From JAAFIP01 sp031390175 (GTDB taxonomy: Bacteria > Pseudomonadota > Gammaproteobacteria > Burkholderiales > Burkholderiaceae_C), in assembly GCA_031390175.1 (NCBI GenBank), contig JANMTF010000339.1, positions 1 through 49,874 on the forward strand: a stretch of DNA of 49,874 nucleotides, read 5' to 3'. Positions within the stretch are counted from its first letter, which is position 1; each line of letters opens with the position of its first letter. The position numbers were made by a program, and so were the translations under genes. A model generated the notes under the pieces. The model was not told where the DNA came from and did not search any database. It saw nothing but the letters and a program-made list of their open reading frames with translations. Below are positions 41,823 to 49,874 of this stretch, piece by piece.

Positions 41823-43082
41823 ATGGATGCACCATCGGGAACAATAGGCTCTTTTATTCGCCAAAAGGCAGGGCAAGCAGCCGCTTTGGCCGCTGAGCTG
41901 CTGGCCACGCTCAAGGTTTTTCCGTGGCGCAACACGGCGGTGGTGCTGCGTGAGCGATTCAGGGAAGATCAGTTGGGCCTGACCGCCAGCAGCTTGACCT
42001 TTACCACCATGATCGCTCTGGTGCCGCTGTTTACCGTGGTGTTGGCCGTGTTCACGGCGTTTCCCATGTTTTCCAAAATGCAGGGCGTGCTGCAGCAGTG
42101 GCTGGTAGAGAGCCTGATTCCCGACAACATCGCCCGCAATGTGCTGGGCTACCTGACGCAGTTTGCCAGCAAGGCCTCGCGCCTGGGGGCCTTGGGTTTG
42201 GCGCTGTTGCTCATTTCGGCGTTGGCGTTGGTTTTGACGATTGACCGCACGCTCAACAATATTTGGCGGGTCAAGCGCCCGCGCTCCTTTACCCAGCGGG
42301 TGCTGGTGTATTGGGCGGTCATCACGCTGGGGCCGCTGCTGCTGGCGGGCAGCTTGACGATCACATCGTTTGTGGTGTCTGCCTCGCAAGGGGTGGTGGG
42401 TAGCATGCCGGGCGGGGTGCGGTTTTTGCTCAGCACCTTGCAGTTTGCCATGGTGTCTGGTGGCATGGCAGCGTTGTTTCGCTATGTGCCCAACACGCAT
42501 GTGAAATGGGCCCACGCTTGGTCGGGTGGTATCTTTGTGGCGCTGGGCTTTGAAGCCGCGAAAAAGCTGCTGGCTGTTTACCTGGCCAGCGTGCCCACGT
42601 ATTCTGCGGTGTACGGTGCGTTTGCCACCGCGCCGATTTTGCTGCTGTGGATCTATATTGCCTGGGTGATCGTGCTGCTGGGCGCGGTGATGGCGGCGTA
42701 TTTGCCCAGCTTGCTACAGGGCGTGACGCGCCGTGGCGGCGGGCCGGGTTGGCCGTTTCAGTTGGCGGTGGAGGTGCTGCAGCAACTGCATGTGGTGCGC
42801 CACGATGATCGGAAGGGCCTGAGTTTGGCCAGCCTGACCGCACGCTTGAAGGTGGACGATTTGCAGCTGGAAGCCCCAGTAGAGGCGCTGCTCAAGCTTG
42901 ACTGGATCGGCCAGCTAGACACCATCACCGGCGAGCCAGCGCGCTATGTGCTGCTGGCCAACCCCGATACCACGGCACTCATGCCTTTGGTCAATTTGCT
43001 GCTGCTGCAACCTGCAAAAAGCCTGGATTTTATGCGGCATACCGGGCTGCAGCCTAATGGAATGATGCGGGAAGCGCTATAA
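41823..43082 (+). CDS. YihY/BrkB family inner-membrane protein
   Basis: 419 aa from the ATG at 41823 (MDAPSGTIGSFIRQKAGQAA). About six membrane helices follow a cytoplasmic N-terminus; family segments include QLGLTASSLTFTTMIALVPL, TIDRTLNNIWRVKRPRSFTQ, FRYVPNTHVKWAHAWSGGIF and YSAVYGAFATAPILLLWIYI. The C-terminal about 100 residues are soluble and winged-helix-like. Despite older annotation as RNase BN, the family's role is unresolved. Confidence 0.9.
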   Translation: MDAPSGTIGSFIRQKAGQAAALAAELLATLKVFPWRNTAVVLRERFREDQLGLTASSLTFTTMIALVPLFTVVLAVFTAFPMFSKMQGVLQQWLVESLIPDNIARNVLGYLTQFASKASRLGALGLALLLISALALVLTIDRTLNNIWRVKRPRSFTQRVLVYWAVITLGPLLLAGSLTITSFVVSASQGVVGSMPGGVRFLLSTLQFAMVSGGMAALFRYVPNTHVKWAHAWSGGIFVALGFEAAKKLLAVYLASVPTYSAVYGAFATAPILLLWIYIAWVIVLLGAVMAAYLPSLLQGVTRRGGGPGWPFQLAVEVLQQLHVVRHDDRKGLSLASLTARLKVDDLQLEAPVEALLKLDWIGQLDTITGEPARYVLLANPDTTALMPLVNLLLLQPAKSLDFMRHTGLQPNGMMREAL

Positions 43083-43092
43083 AAATAGTAGC

Positions 43093-43563
43093 TTATACCT
43101 CGCCACCAAACTTCTTGATCAAGTTGGCAATGTACTTGTCCACCAGTTTTTCAAACTCGCCTTGCACCACGGGGCCGACGATCATTTTCATCAAGCCGGG
43201 CAGGGGGACATCCACCACGCCTTTGATTTGCAACGTTACGCCTGTGGACTTTTTGTTGTCGGTGATTTTCCAGTTGCCGCCCACTTGCGCGTTGCCCACG
43301 CCTTTGACGGGGGTCCACACCACGGTGCCTTTGGCTTGGTCGCTTTTGTATTTGCTGGCGTAGACGGTTTGGATGTTCACCTGCGCGGTGCCCACTTTTT
43401 CCATCTCCCATTTGTACACGCCGTCGCCCATGTCGGTGAGCTTCTCTACCTTGGGAAAGTGGCTGACGGAGGTGGGCACATCAGACAGCACGGCAAACAC
43501 ATCAGCCGACTTGGCTTTGACTTCAAACTCGTACGCTAAATCGATCTCTACGCTGATGGCCAT
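43093..43563 (-). CDS. SRPBCC family protein
   Basis: 156 aa, START/polyketide-cyclase-like fold (helix-grip). N-terminal IDLAYEFEVKAKSADVFAVL, central YKWEMEKVGTAQVNIQTVYA and a long C-terminal helix QGEFEKLVDKYIANLIKKFG. It has no signal peptide. Such proteins bind small hydrophobic ligands; the ligand is unknown. It is convergent with the YihY gene, 10 nt away. The 119-nt gap upstream may hold a badly decayed repeat copy. Confidence 0.8.
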   Translation of the reverse strand: MAISVEIDLAYEFEVKAKSADVFAVLSDVPTSVSHFPKVEKLTDMGDGVYKWEMEKVGTAQVNIQTVYASKYKSDQAKGTVVWTPVKGVGNAQVGGNWKITDNKKSTGVTLQIKGVVDVPLPGLMKMIVGPVVQGEFEKLVDKYIANLIKKFGGEV

Positions 43564-43682
43564 GGTGTGGATCCTGGTGAAATGGGTGGTTGTTAAATTG
43601 CCAGCGCTAGCCTACCAAGTTTTGCGCTACACAGCAATAGAAATTGTGGGTATCGAGCTTGCATGGGTGTTCAAACATTCAG

Positions 43683-44534
43683 CTAGATCACGGCTTTGAT
43701 GGCAGTTTGCCAAACTGCAGCCAGCTTTTTCCAGCCCGCAGCATTGGGGTGAATTTCGTTGATCCAGTCGCCGCTGTCGCCAGTGCTGCCTGGCGTAGCG
43801 GGTGTGAGCGTGCCGTCGGTGGGCACCAGATGCACATTGGCACGGCCCTGAGCCCATAGCGCCACTGTGGTTTGCACGTCGTTGAAAATACCGTCCGTCA
43901 GGTCGGGCCAAATGGCCTCTGGAATACTATTTTTCATGTAGGCCTCGCACAGCCAGGCGTTGCCGTTTGGCAGAGCGGGTGCGTTGCGCGCCGTGGGGGT
44001 GTCGTAGCTGTTGAGAAAAATGGGCATGTCGGCATGTTTGCTGCCTTGCACCAGGTCGTACAGCTTGGCAAAGTTGGGGTCAAGGTACTTCGTGATCAAG
44101 AGCGCCACAGCATCTTGGTTGACGCACTCGCGCCCGTTGATGGGCATTGCCTGCCCCGCCATGTTCTTCAAAATCCCTTGTCCGGGGGCAGGGTCGCGTG
44201 CCGCGTCGATAAAGTCGTTACCCGCCGCGCTGAGCAGCAGGGCGTCGAATTTCCAGGCGAAAGTGTGGCGCAACCAGCCTGCAAAATCGCTATTCAAACA
44301 CTCGCCCACGCGGCGCATGGTGTCGCCAAACATCGAGCAATTGACGATCAGCACCGAGTCACCCGCCCCGTCCATCGCCTCTGCCAAGTAGCTGGGCAGT
44401 GAGGCACTCAGCAGCGAGCTGCGGTCCATCCACGAGTCGCCTTCTGCTAAAAAACGGTACTTGAACTGCTCAGGTGCCAAGCCCATGTCAATGTAGCGAT
44501 CAAAGTCGCGGCTGTAAACGACAACAGATGCCAT
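43683..44534 (-). CDS. SGNH/GDSL-type hydrolase-like protein
   Basis: 283 aa. Block I FLAEGDSWMDRSS supplies the nucleophile Ser, SMFGDTMRR a block II-like Gly, LLLSAAGNDFIDA the block III Asn, and INEIHPNAAGWKKLA the block V His. No signal peptide is seen, so it is probably cytoplasmic. The substrate is unknown; SGNH enzymes act as esterases, lipases or carbohydrate deacetylases. The ferredoxin gene lies 16 nt beyond its start on the same strand order. Confidence 0.75.
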   Translation of the reverse strand: MASVVVYSRDFDRYIDMGLAPEQFKYRFLAEGDSWMDRSSLLSASLPSYLAEAMDGAGDSVLIVNCSMFGDTMRRVGECLNSDFAGWLRHTFAWKFDALLLSAAGNDFIDAARDPAPGQGILKNMAGQAMPINGRECVNQDAVALLITKYLDPNFAKLYDLVQGSKHADMPIFLNSYDTPTARNAPALPNGNAWLCEAYMKNSIPEAIWPDLTDGIFNDVQTTVALWAQGRANVHLVPTDGTLTPATPGSTGDSGDWINEIHPNAAGWKKLAAVWQTAIKAVI

Positions 44535-44550
44535 GGCAAGCTCCTCGTGA

Positions 44551-44844
44551 TTAAACCGGGTGGCGGTGCAACACTATATCGCCAGTCGGGTAGGCCACGC
44601 AAGGCAGCACATAGCCCTGCGCTTTTTCTTCGGCGCTCAGGCCTGGCCACTCGATGGCGTAGCGCACACTGCCCTGCGAGAGCTGGCCTATGCAGGTACG
44701 ACAGGTGCCGTTGCGACAGGAATTGGGCCACACCAGCAGGGCTTGCTCGGCGCAATCGAGCAGGGTTTGGTCTGTGGCTACGGGAATGCAGCGCTCGGGC
44801 GCGCCGGTAAGGCGCACGGTACAGCTGAAAATTTGATCGTCCAT
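44551..44844 (-). CDS. 2Fe-2S ferredoxin
   Basis: 97-aa plant-type ferredoxin starting MDDQIFSCTVRLTGAPERCI. The four cluster cysteines are in NSCRNGTCRTC and the later PCVAYPTGDI. The open frame continues upstream over a further 150 codons, but that stretch is antisense to the esterase gene and is not homologous to ferredoxins. An electron-transfer partner is not evident nearby; the adjacent gene is an SGNH hydrolase. Confidence 0.88.
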   Translation of the reverse strand: MDDQIFSCTVRLTGAPERCIPVATDQTLLDCAEQALLVWPNSCRNGTCRTCIGQLSQGSVRYAIEWPGLSAEEKAQGYVLPCVAYPTGDIVLHRHPV

Positions 44845-44935
44845 CCGCCAAGCGTAACGCCAAAATCTTGTAAGCTGTAGCCTGTCCCCTAAACCCTGTG
44901 CCCTCACTCCTGTCCCCTCTAACCTTCGACTACCC

Positions 44936-45604
44936 ATGCCATTGACCACCATCGAACTGGAAACCGCCCCCAACCCCCGCGCCACCGTGCTGCTGATGCA
45001 TGGCCTGGGCGCTGATGGCAACGACTTTGTGCCGATTGCCAAAGAGCTGGATCTGAGCGGCGTAGGCCCCGTGCGCTTTGTCTTCCCCAACGCACCGCAC
45101 ATCCCCGTCACCGTCAACGGCGGCATGCGCATGCCCGCGTGGTACGACATCGTGGGCGCCGACCTGGCCAAACGCGAGGACGAGGCCGGCCTGCGCGCCT
45201 CGCGGGATGCCATTGAGCTGCTGCTGGCACGCGAGAAAGAGCGCGGCATTCCAGCCGAGCGCATCGTCATCGCAGGTTTTTCCCAAGGCTGCGCCATGGC
45301 CCTGCTGACCGGCCTGCGCCACGCTGAGCGCCTGGCCGGTATCGTCGCCCTGTCAGGCTACCTCCCGTTGGCCGCCACCACGGCTGCCGAGCGCCATGCC
45401 GCCAATGCGCACACCCCCATCTTCATGGGCCACGGCCAGCAAGATGGCGTGGTGCTGCTCAATCGCGCCAGCGCCTCGCACGATGCCCTGCGGGCTCTGG
45501 GTTACAACGTAGATTGGCATGAATACCCCATGGCCCACTCGGTGTGCATGGAAGAGATTGAAGACTTGAGCCAGTGGTTGAACCGCGTGCTGGCCAAGGC
45601 TTGA
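44936..45604 (+). CDS. Carboxylesterase/phospholipase family alpha/beta hydrolase
   Basis: 222 aa. Oxyanion region LLMHGLGADGNDF, nucleophile GFSQG, acid in GQQDGVVL and His in YPMAHSVCMEE make a complete catalytic triad. Family members (EstB, acyl-protein thioesterase-like) cleave short-chain esters. It is cytoplasmic, with no signal peptide. It is divergent from the ferredoxin gene and followed 73 nt later by the HigB toxin gene. Confidence 0.9.
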   Translation: MPLTTIELETAPNPRATVLLMHGLGADGNDFVPIAKELDLSGVGPVRFVFPNAPHIPVTVNGGMRMPAWYDIVGADLAKREDEAGLRASRDAIELLLAREKERGIPAERIVIAGFSQGCAMALLTGLRHAERLAGIVALSGYLPLAATTAAERHAANAHTPIFMGHGQQDGVVLLNRASASHDALRALGYNVDWHEYPMAHSVCMEEIEDLSQWLNRVLAKA

Positions 45605-45644
45605 GGCTTGTGGCGAGGTCGCAAATAAAACAATCTGCGTATTG

Positions 45645-45671
45645 ATTTTAGTCCCATATAGGGACTAAAAT
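45645..45671. promoter_or_regulatory. Operator of the HigBA pair
   Basis: ATTTTAGTCCC (45645-45655), spacer ATATA, GGGACTAAAAT (45661-45671): a perfect 11-bp inverted repeat ending 6 nt before the toxin start. It is the probable HigA or HigBA binding site. Confidence 0.8.
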
Positions 45672-45677
45672 ACCAAC

Positions 45678-45980
45678 ATGCACTTGATCGCCTTCCCGCC
45701 ACTGCTGGCATTTGCTGCGAAACATCCCGCAGCCAGGCAGTCCATACTGGCATGGTGCGATGAGGTGAAAAAAGCGCGGTGGAAGCAACCGGCTGACATC
45801 AAGGCACAGTACGCATCAGCCAGTATTTTAAAGATTCGGCGCGTGGTGTTTAACCTCAAAGGCAATGATTACCGGCTGATAGTTGCCGTCGCCTACAACA
45901 CGGGATTCGTATTCGTAAAGTTCATTGGCACCCACGCACAATATGACGAAGTGGATGCCGACACCGTTGCCATGTATTGA
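45678..45980 (+). CDS. higB: HigB-type toxin (mRNA interferase)
   Basis: 100 aa, HigB_toxin (PF09907-like) of the RelE superfamily. Typical segments are ARQSILAWCDEVKKARWKQP, RRVVFNLKGNDYRLIVAVAY and the C-terminal VFVKFIGTHAQYDEVDADTV. It would cleave mRNA on the ribosome when free. As in other hig loci the toxin gene comes first, with the antitoxin 11 nt downstream. Confidence 0.9.
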   Translation: MHLIAFPPLLAFAAKHPAARQSILAWCDEVKKARWKQPADIKAQYASASILKIRRVVFNLKGNDYRLIVAVAYNTGFVFVKFIGTHAQYDEVDADTVAMY

Positions 45981-45991
45981 AGGATTTAGTT

Positions 45992-46357
45992 ATGACCATT
46001 CATCCCTTGCATACCAAGGCTGAGTACCATGCCGCACTGAAAACCGTATCTGACCTTGTGCAGGCAGATCCCGCGCTGGGCACACCCCAGGCGGATCGGC
46101 TTGAAGTGCTGGGGACGTTGGTGCAGGCTTATGAAGCCAAGCACTTCCAGATAGACTTGCCTGACCCCATTGAAGCCATCAAGTTTCGGATGGAGCAGCA
46201 AGGCTTAAAACCCAAAGACTTGCAACCCATGATTGGCGGTTTGAATCGGGTGTATGAGGTACTCAGCCGTAAACGTCCCTTAAGCTTGGCAATGGTACGG
46301 CGCTTGCACGCTGGGTTGGGTATCTCCGCAGATTGTTTGATTCGAGAAACCGCATGA
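45992..46357 (+). CDS. higA: HigA-type antitoxin with HTH domain
   Basis: 121 aa from the ATG at 45992. The N-terminal half is helical (HTKAEYHAALKTVSDLVQAD); the C-terminal XRE-like helix-turn-helix covers IKFRMEQQGLKPKDLQPMIG to LSLAMVRRLHAGLGISADCL. It neutralises HigB and represses the operon through the palindrome upstream. Confidence 0.88.
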   Translation: MTIHPLHTKAEYHAALKTVSDLVQADPALGTPQADRLEVLGTLVQAYEAKHFQIDLPDPIEAIKFRMEQQGLKPKDLQPMIGGLNRVYEVLSRKRPLSLAMVRRLHAGLGISADCLIRETA

Positions 46358-46465
46358 AATTGACATGACGAGGCTGGCAAGCCTGCTAAGTCGTACAATA
46401 CAGGGTTGCCCACACCGGGCAGCAACTAACCCCGGGCGCTACCCGCCCACACCACACCAGACTCA

Positions 46466-46714
46466 ATGGCAAAAGAAGACTTAATTGAAATGCAGGGCAA
46501 AGTGACCGAAGTGTTGCCCGATTCGCGCTTTCGCGTAACCTTGGAGAACGGCCACGAGCTGATCGCCTACACCGGCGGCAAAATGCGCAAAAACCTCATC
46601 CGCATCATCGCCGGTGATGCCGTGTCGCTCGAACTCTCGCCCTACGACCTAACCAAGGGCCGCATCATGTTCCGCCACATTGCAGGCCGTCCAGGCCCAG
46701 CGCCGCGCCGCTGA
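46466..46714 (+). CDS. infA: Translation initiation factor IF-1
   Basis: 82-aa OB-fold S1-type protein: MAKEDLIEMQGKVTEVLPDS, then RFRVTLENGHELIAYTGGKM, IIAGDAVSLELSPYDLTKGR. The C-terminal extension (HIAGRPGPAPRR) is longer than E. coli IF-1 and typical of a second betaproteobacterial infA copy. It is away from the ribosomal-protein operon, consistent with being such a second copy. Confidence 0.92.
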   Translation: MAKEDLIEMQGKVTEVLPDSRFRVTLENGHELIAYTGGKMRKNLIRIIAGDAVSLELSPYDLTKGRIMFRHIAGRPGPAPRR

Positions 46715-46753
46715 CCACACGCTGGTGTTTCATATCCGATGGTGAGAACTGCT

Positions 46754-46975
46754 GATGCTTAAATCTCATTCATGGATTGCCAGCGCCGCCTTTTGCCTGG
46801 CAGTGCTACTGCACGCTCGCAGGCTCTGCGCCCAGACAATCATGGACACCATGTGATTTGGCTGCCTTGGCGGGGGCTTGCAAACTGGCTTACTCACTAA
46901 ACCGTAGCGCTCCGTCTAAGCACGTCAGGGGCTATCCAATGTCCGCCGTACTGGTTGACGGCGTCCTCTATTTAG
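46754..46975. other. Short region with a possible decayed secreted-protein remnant
   Basis: An ATG at 46754 begins a 33-codon frame that reads like a signal peptide (MLKSHSWIASAAFCLAVLL then HARRLCAQ) and stops at 46855. A second plus-strand frame continues across the region to 47052 but runs into the end of the opposite-strand nuclease gene. It may be a frameshifted remnant; no family is recognised and it may be chance. Confidence 0.3.
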
Positions 46976-49378
46976 CTATTGACTGTAAGGCTTACCGAAT
47001 TTCTTGGCTGCATTATAAAAATCTACTGATGAAATCCAGTTTTTATTTTTAGGTTTTGCATTGGAAGAGTACTCATAACTATGGTCCCACCAGCTTCCTG
47101 TTCCCAAGTCTTCTCTAAACAAGTAACCCTCTAAACCGCCGCCACGTCCAACACAAAATTTCTTGCCCTGGGCTGCATTGTTGAATGCTTCTTCGCCGCT
47201 GATGTATCCATCATTGTTATTGCCGCCGGATGCGGCTTGATATATAGCATCTGCTCTGCATAACTCGGGGTGGTCAGGGTAGCACTCATAAAGGTCTTTC
47301 CATGTGATTGCTTGGCCGTCAAATATGCCATCGGGAAGCTTGCGTCGTGTGCCATCTTGATATACGTATTTGCTACTAGCCAAGGCAATGATTAGGACCT
47401 GTACTCCTAATTCAAGTTTTTCTATTTCTTCTCGGTCATTCTTAAATGCCTCAAGTTGAGTTGCATCACTACCGAAACCTTGCTGAGCCTTTGCTTCAAT
47501 AATCACAATGTGTTTTTTCGAGAAAAGACATAAATCAAACGTCCGTTTTGGGGAATACAAGATGTGATCTTGTTTCCTGTGATGCCATATGTCTCGATAA
47601 AAACACACCTCAAAGCCGATCTCCCAATCGGACTCCGTTGGCAACATCTCGTCTCCCTCCAGTTTCGCTAGCTCGTTGATGTGTCCTACAAATTCATTGA
47701 TCTTTTTGTTCCCCTTTACCAAGTTAAAAAGGTGTTGGCAAAAAAATCTCTCATCACGCGTAATCTGCGACCACAAGCGACCGCCCAAATAGTCCCAACC
47801 TTGATTTCCGAGCGTTGATTCATTGCACATGCCACTACCCGATTTTTGTACCAGCGAGCTTGCGAAGCTATTTGGATCCGGAAGACTGACCCCAGAGAAC
47901 TTTTTCCAAATTTCCACCATCGCCAATGTATCCAAAGCACAGTAGGCCTGCAATTGGTCATGGATTTCCTGCTTGCGATGTTCAGTGGTGCCGGCCTCTA
48001 TAGCTTCCAGGAACGCTTGCATCGCCATGTCACCATCTTGCACGCCGTCAAGTTGCTGATAGTTCAACTTTGGCGCGATGGCAGGAAGCAGTTTCTTGAT
48101 GCTCCAGCTACCCCTTTGACTAGGATGGTAGAAGCGAGCCTGCGCAATTGGTAGCAGGTCTACCAGCCTTTGTTTGATGGCAAGCAAAGATGTTTTTAGT
48201 TCGGGAAAACGTTGCGCAAGCTCATTGATTCTGCTGCCCTCGAAGCCTAAGTTATAAACAAAAATTGGACCAAAATCTCCGCACGTTTCCACCAAAGCAC
48301 ACGCGAATGCGTGAGTAGGGTCTTTGCCAGAAAGGTCCAGGAATCCATGATGAACGAGGGTTCCCTGCTCGTCTAGGCGATGCGAACTAAACTGAAAAGG
48401 CAATGACTGAAACGGCCTGGTACCGGCCCATTTAGGTACCCCAAATTGAATGGTCTCGAAGTCTAAAAAATACGCGGGCAAGGTGTACGGCTGCAGATCG
48501 CACTTGGCTCCAACTGCATCAAAGTAGCATTCACCGCTTACCGTTTGATCACGCACCCTTCGTTGCTGCAGGTTGAGCAGCGATTGCGGGATGTCGCACA
48601 TGTCCACAACCGCATTTTCATTAATGAATGTTTTTAAAGTTTTCGATTGAATACGCGGTAGCCAGGCCACAGGAAACACAGCGTTCGGCTTATCTTTGTG
48701 GCAATGGGCTGAAAAGCTGCAGGGGAAAGGATCTGTGCATTGCAAACCAGTAACAACATCTGGGGGCGCTTCTTTGGATACCACGGCCTGCGCGGCGGCA
48801 ATCCAAGTTCGTACCTCATCGGTGCGACTAAATGCGATTTGAGTGAGATCTTTTTCCACCAACAGGCCGCGGTAGTCGCCATCACCTTTGTATGTCCAGC
48901 TCGAATCAATATGGGCCAAAGATACGGCGGTCAGGCGCACGCCCGATTCACGTGCGACGAAAGACTGAATTGCAATATCGTCCAGGTAGTAGTCTTTGAC
49001 AGAAGTGGAAGACTTCACCTCCACCATGCGCCAGGCGGCTTTGCCATCCTGCGACACCGGCAGCATAACGTCGGCAAAGGCCATAGCACCACCGGCCGCA
49101 AAGCCAGCTTCAAAGACAGGGGTATTACCCAGCAGCAGACTTTTACTTCGCTCAATTGCCGGTCCTACGCCTTCAGCGTGCAGGTCAATCAACTCCCCTT
49201 GTCCCGTTGGGTCATACAGACGTTGGGCCAATTCGCCAACCTCATGTCCCGTTCTGAAAATGGCCTGGGTGGATTTTGAGTCTTCGCGCAGTTCTGGTTG
49301 GTGTACTTCCAGCCACAGTCGCTTAGGACATTGCCTGAAGGCAATAAGTTTTGATTTTGAGAGATTGCGTTGACCCAT
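46976..49378 (-). CDS. DUF2779 protein: Cas4-like nuclease, DEDD exonuclease and second PD-(D/E)XK domain
   Basis: 800 aa from the ATG at 49378, which has TAGGA upstream. Residues 1-230 are Cas4/RecB-like: D103 (FADVML), E120 and K122 (VEVKSS), Q138, plus four cysteines C17, C214, C220 and C226 suited to a 4Fe-4S cluster. Residues about 300-490 are DUF2779, an RNase H-like DEDD exonuclease (YFLDFETI with D306/E308, FVYNLGFEGSRINELA, and YCALDT with D483). Residues about 580-660 carry another PD-(D/E)XK core: E590, D615 (TFDLCLF), E628 and K630 (VIIEAKAQQ). A role in defence or DNA repair is likely but unproven. It has no Cas neighbours. Its low-GC, lysine-rich C-terminal half looks unlike the neighbouring genes. 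Confidence 0.8.
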   Translation of the reverse strand: MGQRNLSKSKLIAFRQCPKRLWLEVHQPELREDSKSTQAIFRTGHEVGELAQRLYDPTGQGELIDLHAEGVGPAIERSKSLLLGNTPVFEAGFAAGGAMAFADVMLPVSQDGKAAWRMVEVKSSTSVKDYYLDDIAIQSFVARESGVRLTAVSLAHIDSSWTYKGDGDYRGLLVEKDLTQIAFSRTDEVRTWIAAAQAVVSKEAPPDVVTGLQCTDPFPCSFSAHCHKDKPNAVFPVAWLPRIQSKTLKTFINENAVVDMCDIPQSLLNLQQRRVRDQTVSGECYFDAVGAKCDLQPYTLPAYFLDFETIQFGVPKWAGTRPFQSLPFQFSSHRLDEQGTLVHHGFLDLSGKDPTHAFACALVETCGDFGPIFVYNLGFEGSRINELAQRFPELKTSLLAIKQRLVDLLPIAQARFYHPSQRGSWSIKKLLPAIAPKLNYQQLDGVQDGDMAMQAFLEAIEAGTTEHRKQEIHDQLQAYCALDTLAMVEIWKKFSGVSLPDPNSFASSLVQKSGSGMCNESTLGNQGWDYLGGRLWSQITRDERFFCQHLFNLVKGNKKINEFVGHINELAKLEGDEMLPTESDWEIGFEVCFYRDIWHHRKQDHILYSPKRTFDLCLFSKKHIVIIEAKAQQGFGSDATQLEAFKNDREEIEKLELGVQVLIIALASSKYVYQDGTRRKLPDGIFDGQAITWKDLYECYPDHPELCRADAIYQAASGGNNNDGYISGEEAFNNAAQGKKFCVGRGGGLEGYLFREDLGTGSWWDHSYEYSSNAKPKNKNWISSVDFYNAAKKFGKPYSQ

Positions 49379-49874
49379 TTTTATTCCTAATTGTTTTTTT
49401 GCTTTTTTATTGTTACATATGTTCAAACGAGCGCTGTTTGAATTTACAGATTTGGCAAAAAATCCAAGAATTCGTGAAAACTGTCACAGTTTTACCGCCT
49501 CAAACTCAAGGTACTGGTTGTTGAAACTGTGGTCTGCATGAATGCGGCCTGTGATCAATGACCACTTCTGCGGCCCGCTAAGCTGGAGTAGCACCGCCGA
49601 TCTGATCTGGCCAGTGCGGCGGGCGTTTGACCGCCTGGGCAAACATCACCTTTCCGGCTTGGCGGGGGATTCACTACCTGTGCAAACACTATCAGGCATA
49701 GAAATATGCGGGCGTTCCACGGTCATTGCAAACACCACTTTCTAGCATGGCGGGTATTGCACATGTGCGAAACCACACTTTTCGCTGCCCGGGCGCTTGG
49801 GAATTGGACGGCGTAGCGGCATCAAGGAGGAGTAGGCGGCCATAAGCCGCCACGGGGGACAGCCGCGTAGCCGT
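49379..49874. other. Gene-free right edge with imperfect repeats, possible mobile-element end
   Basis: No supported coding region is seen. Two imperfect direct repeats of about 50 bp (49615-49668 and 49707-49754) share GGGCGTT, GCAAACA, CACTTTC or CACCTTTCC, and GGCGGG. Related fragments (CTGTGCAAACAC; TATTGCACATGTGC) surround them. Clusters of short repeats like this occur at the ends of IS21-type elements, but no transposase is in the window. A hairpin GGCGGC-CATAA-GCCGCC lies at about 49834-49850. Confidence 0.35.

Noticed and set aside
44845..45297. Upstream extension of the ferredoxin frame (about 150 codons)
   Set aside because: It is antisense to the carboxylesterase gene and not ferredoxin-like. 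The ferredoxin starts at 44844.
46777..47052. Plus-strand open frame of 91 codons after infA
   Set aside because: It lacks a ribosome site and domain and overlaps the 3' end of the opposite-strand nuclease gene; kept only as a possible remnant.
1..49874. CRISPR arrays, prophage, integrase or rRNA genes
   Set aside because: I found no regularly spaced direct repeats, phage structural genes, integrase or rRNA sequence. The Cas4-like domain at 46976 is part of a DUF2779 protein, not a CRISPR locus.

Overview
The window looks like chromosomal DNA of a betaproteobacterium of the order Burkholderiales, most likely family Comamonadaceae (Rhodoferax/Polaromonas-like). This rests on overall protein character, on the fabI-yejABEF and nfeD/SPFH arrangements, and on a short dispersed repeat with the core AGCTgCTCCCGCaATATTCT that recurs at least seven times. 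No ribosomal RNA gene is present, so the genus is an inference.

Layout. (1) 0-7.5 kb is mostly ordinary core: tRNA-Ser(GGA), DUF6172, DUF2237, a paraslipin/NfeD membrane pair, a large PLP-dependent Arg/Lys/Orn decarboxylase, a MarR regulator, a FecR-SPOR periplasmic protein and an FMN reductase. (2) 7.7-8.9 kb is a luciferase-like monooxygenase gene broken by three in-frame stops, each at a position where Trp (TGG) is expected. (3) 8.9-26.2 kb is the centrepiece, a hydrocarbon-oxidation island. It holds photoactive yellow protein (pyp) and its chromophore ligase; then a zinc-type alcohol dehydrogenase, a CobW GTPase, a WD40 protein and a 64-aa protein; then prmABCD (soluble diiron propane-type monooxygenase), an amidohydrolase, a DUF59 protein, a dedicated GroEL-like chaperonin, an NRAMP metal importer and a sigma54-dependent activator of the AcoR type. 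(4) 26.2-32.7 kb is fabI and the yejABEF peptide/microcin-type ABC importer. (5) 32.8-39.5 kb holds a lipase-3 protein lacking its nucleophilic serine, an M16 double-domain peptidase, an in-frame TadA/haloalkane dehalogenase fusion and a GlcD-like FAD oxidase. (6) 39.5-49.9 kb mixes housekeeping genes (YihY, SRPBCC, SGNH hydrolase, ferredoxin, esterase, IF-1) with an AbiE-type toxin-antitoxin pair, a HigBA pair, a large protein with three predicted nuclease domains and, at the right edge, decayed repeat DNA resembling the end of a mobile element.

How the island works (partly inferred). PrmABCD would hydroxylate propane or a similar small substrate at a subterminal carbon, and the dehydrogenase would oxidise the secondary alcohol. 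The chaperonin, DUF59 protein, NRAMP importer and CobW GTPase would serve metal supply and folding. Three transcription units (pyp-pcl, adh-cobW-WD40-small protein, prm operon) each carry a -24/-12 sigma54 promoter, and about 85-108 bp upstream each has a copy of the same motif, CGTCC-N7-CGAC(A/G). A second full or half site lies 31-32 bp (about three helical turns) further upstream. The simplest reading is one regulon under the activator encoded at the end of the prm operon. This would place a blue-light photoreceptor, with all its chromophore-pocket residues intact, under the same control as gaseous-alkane oxidation; I consider that the most interesting feature of the window.
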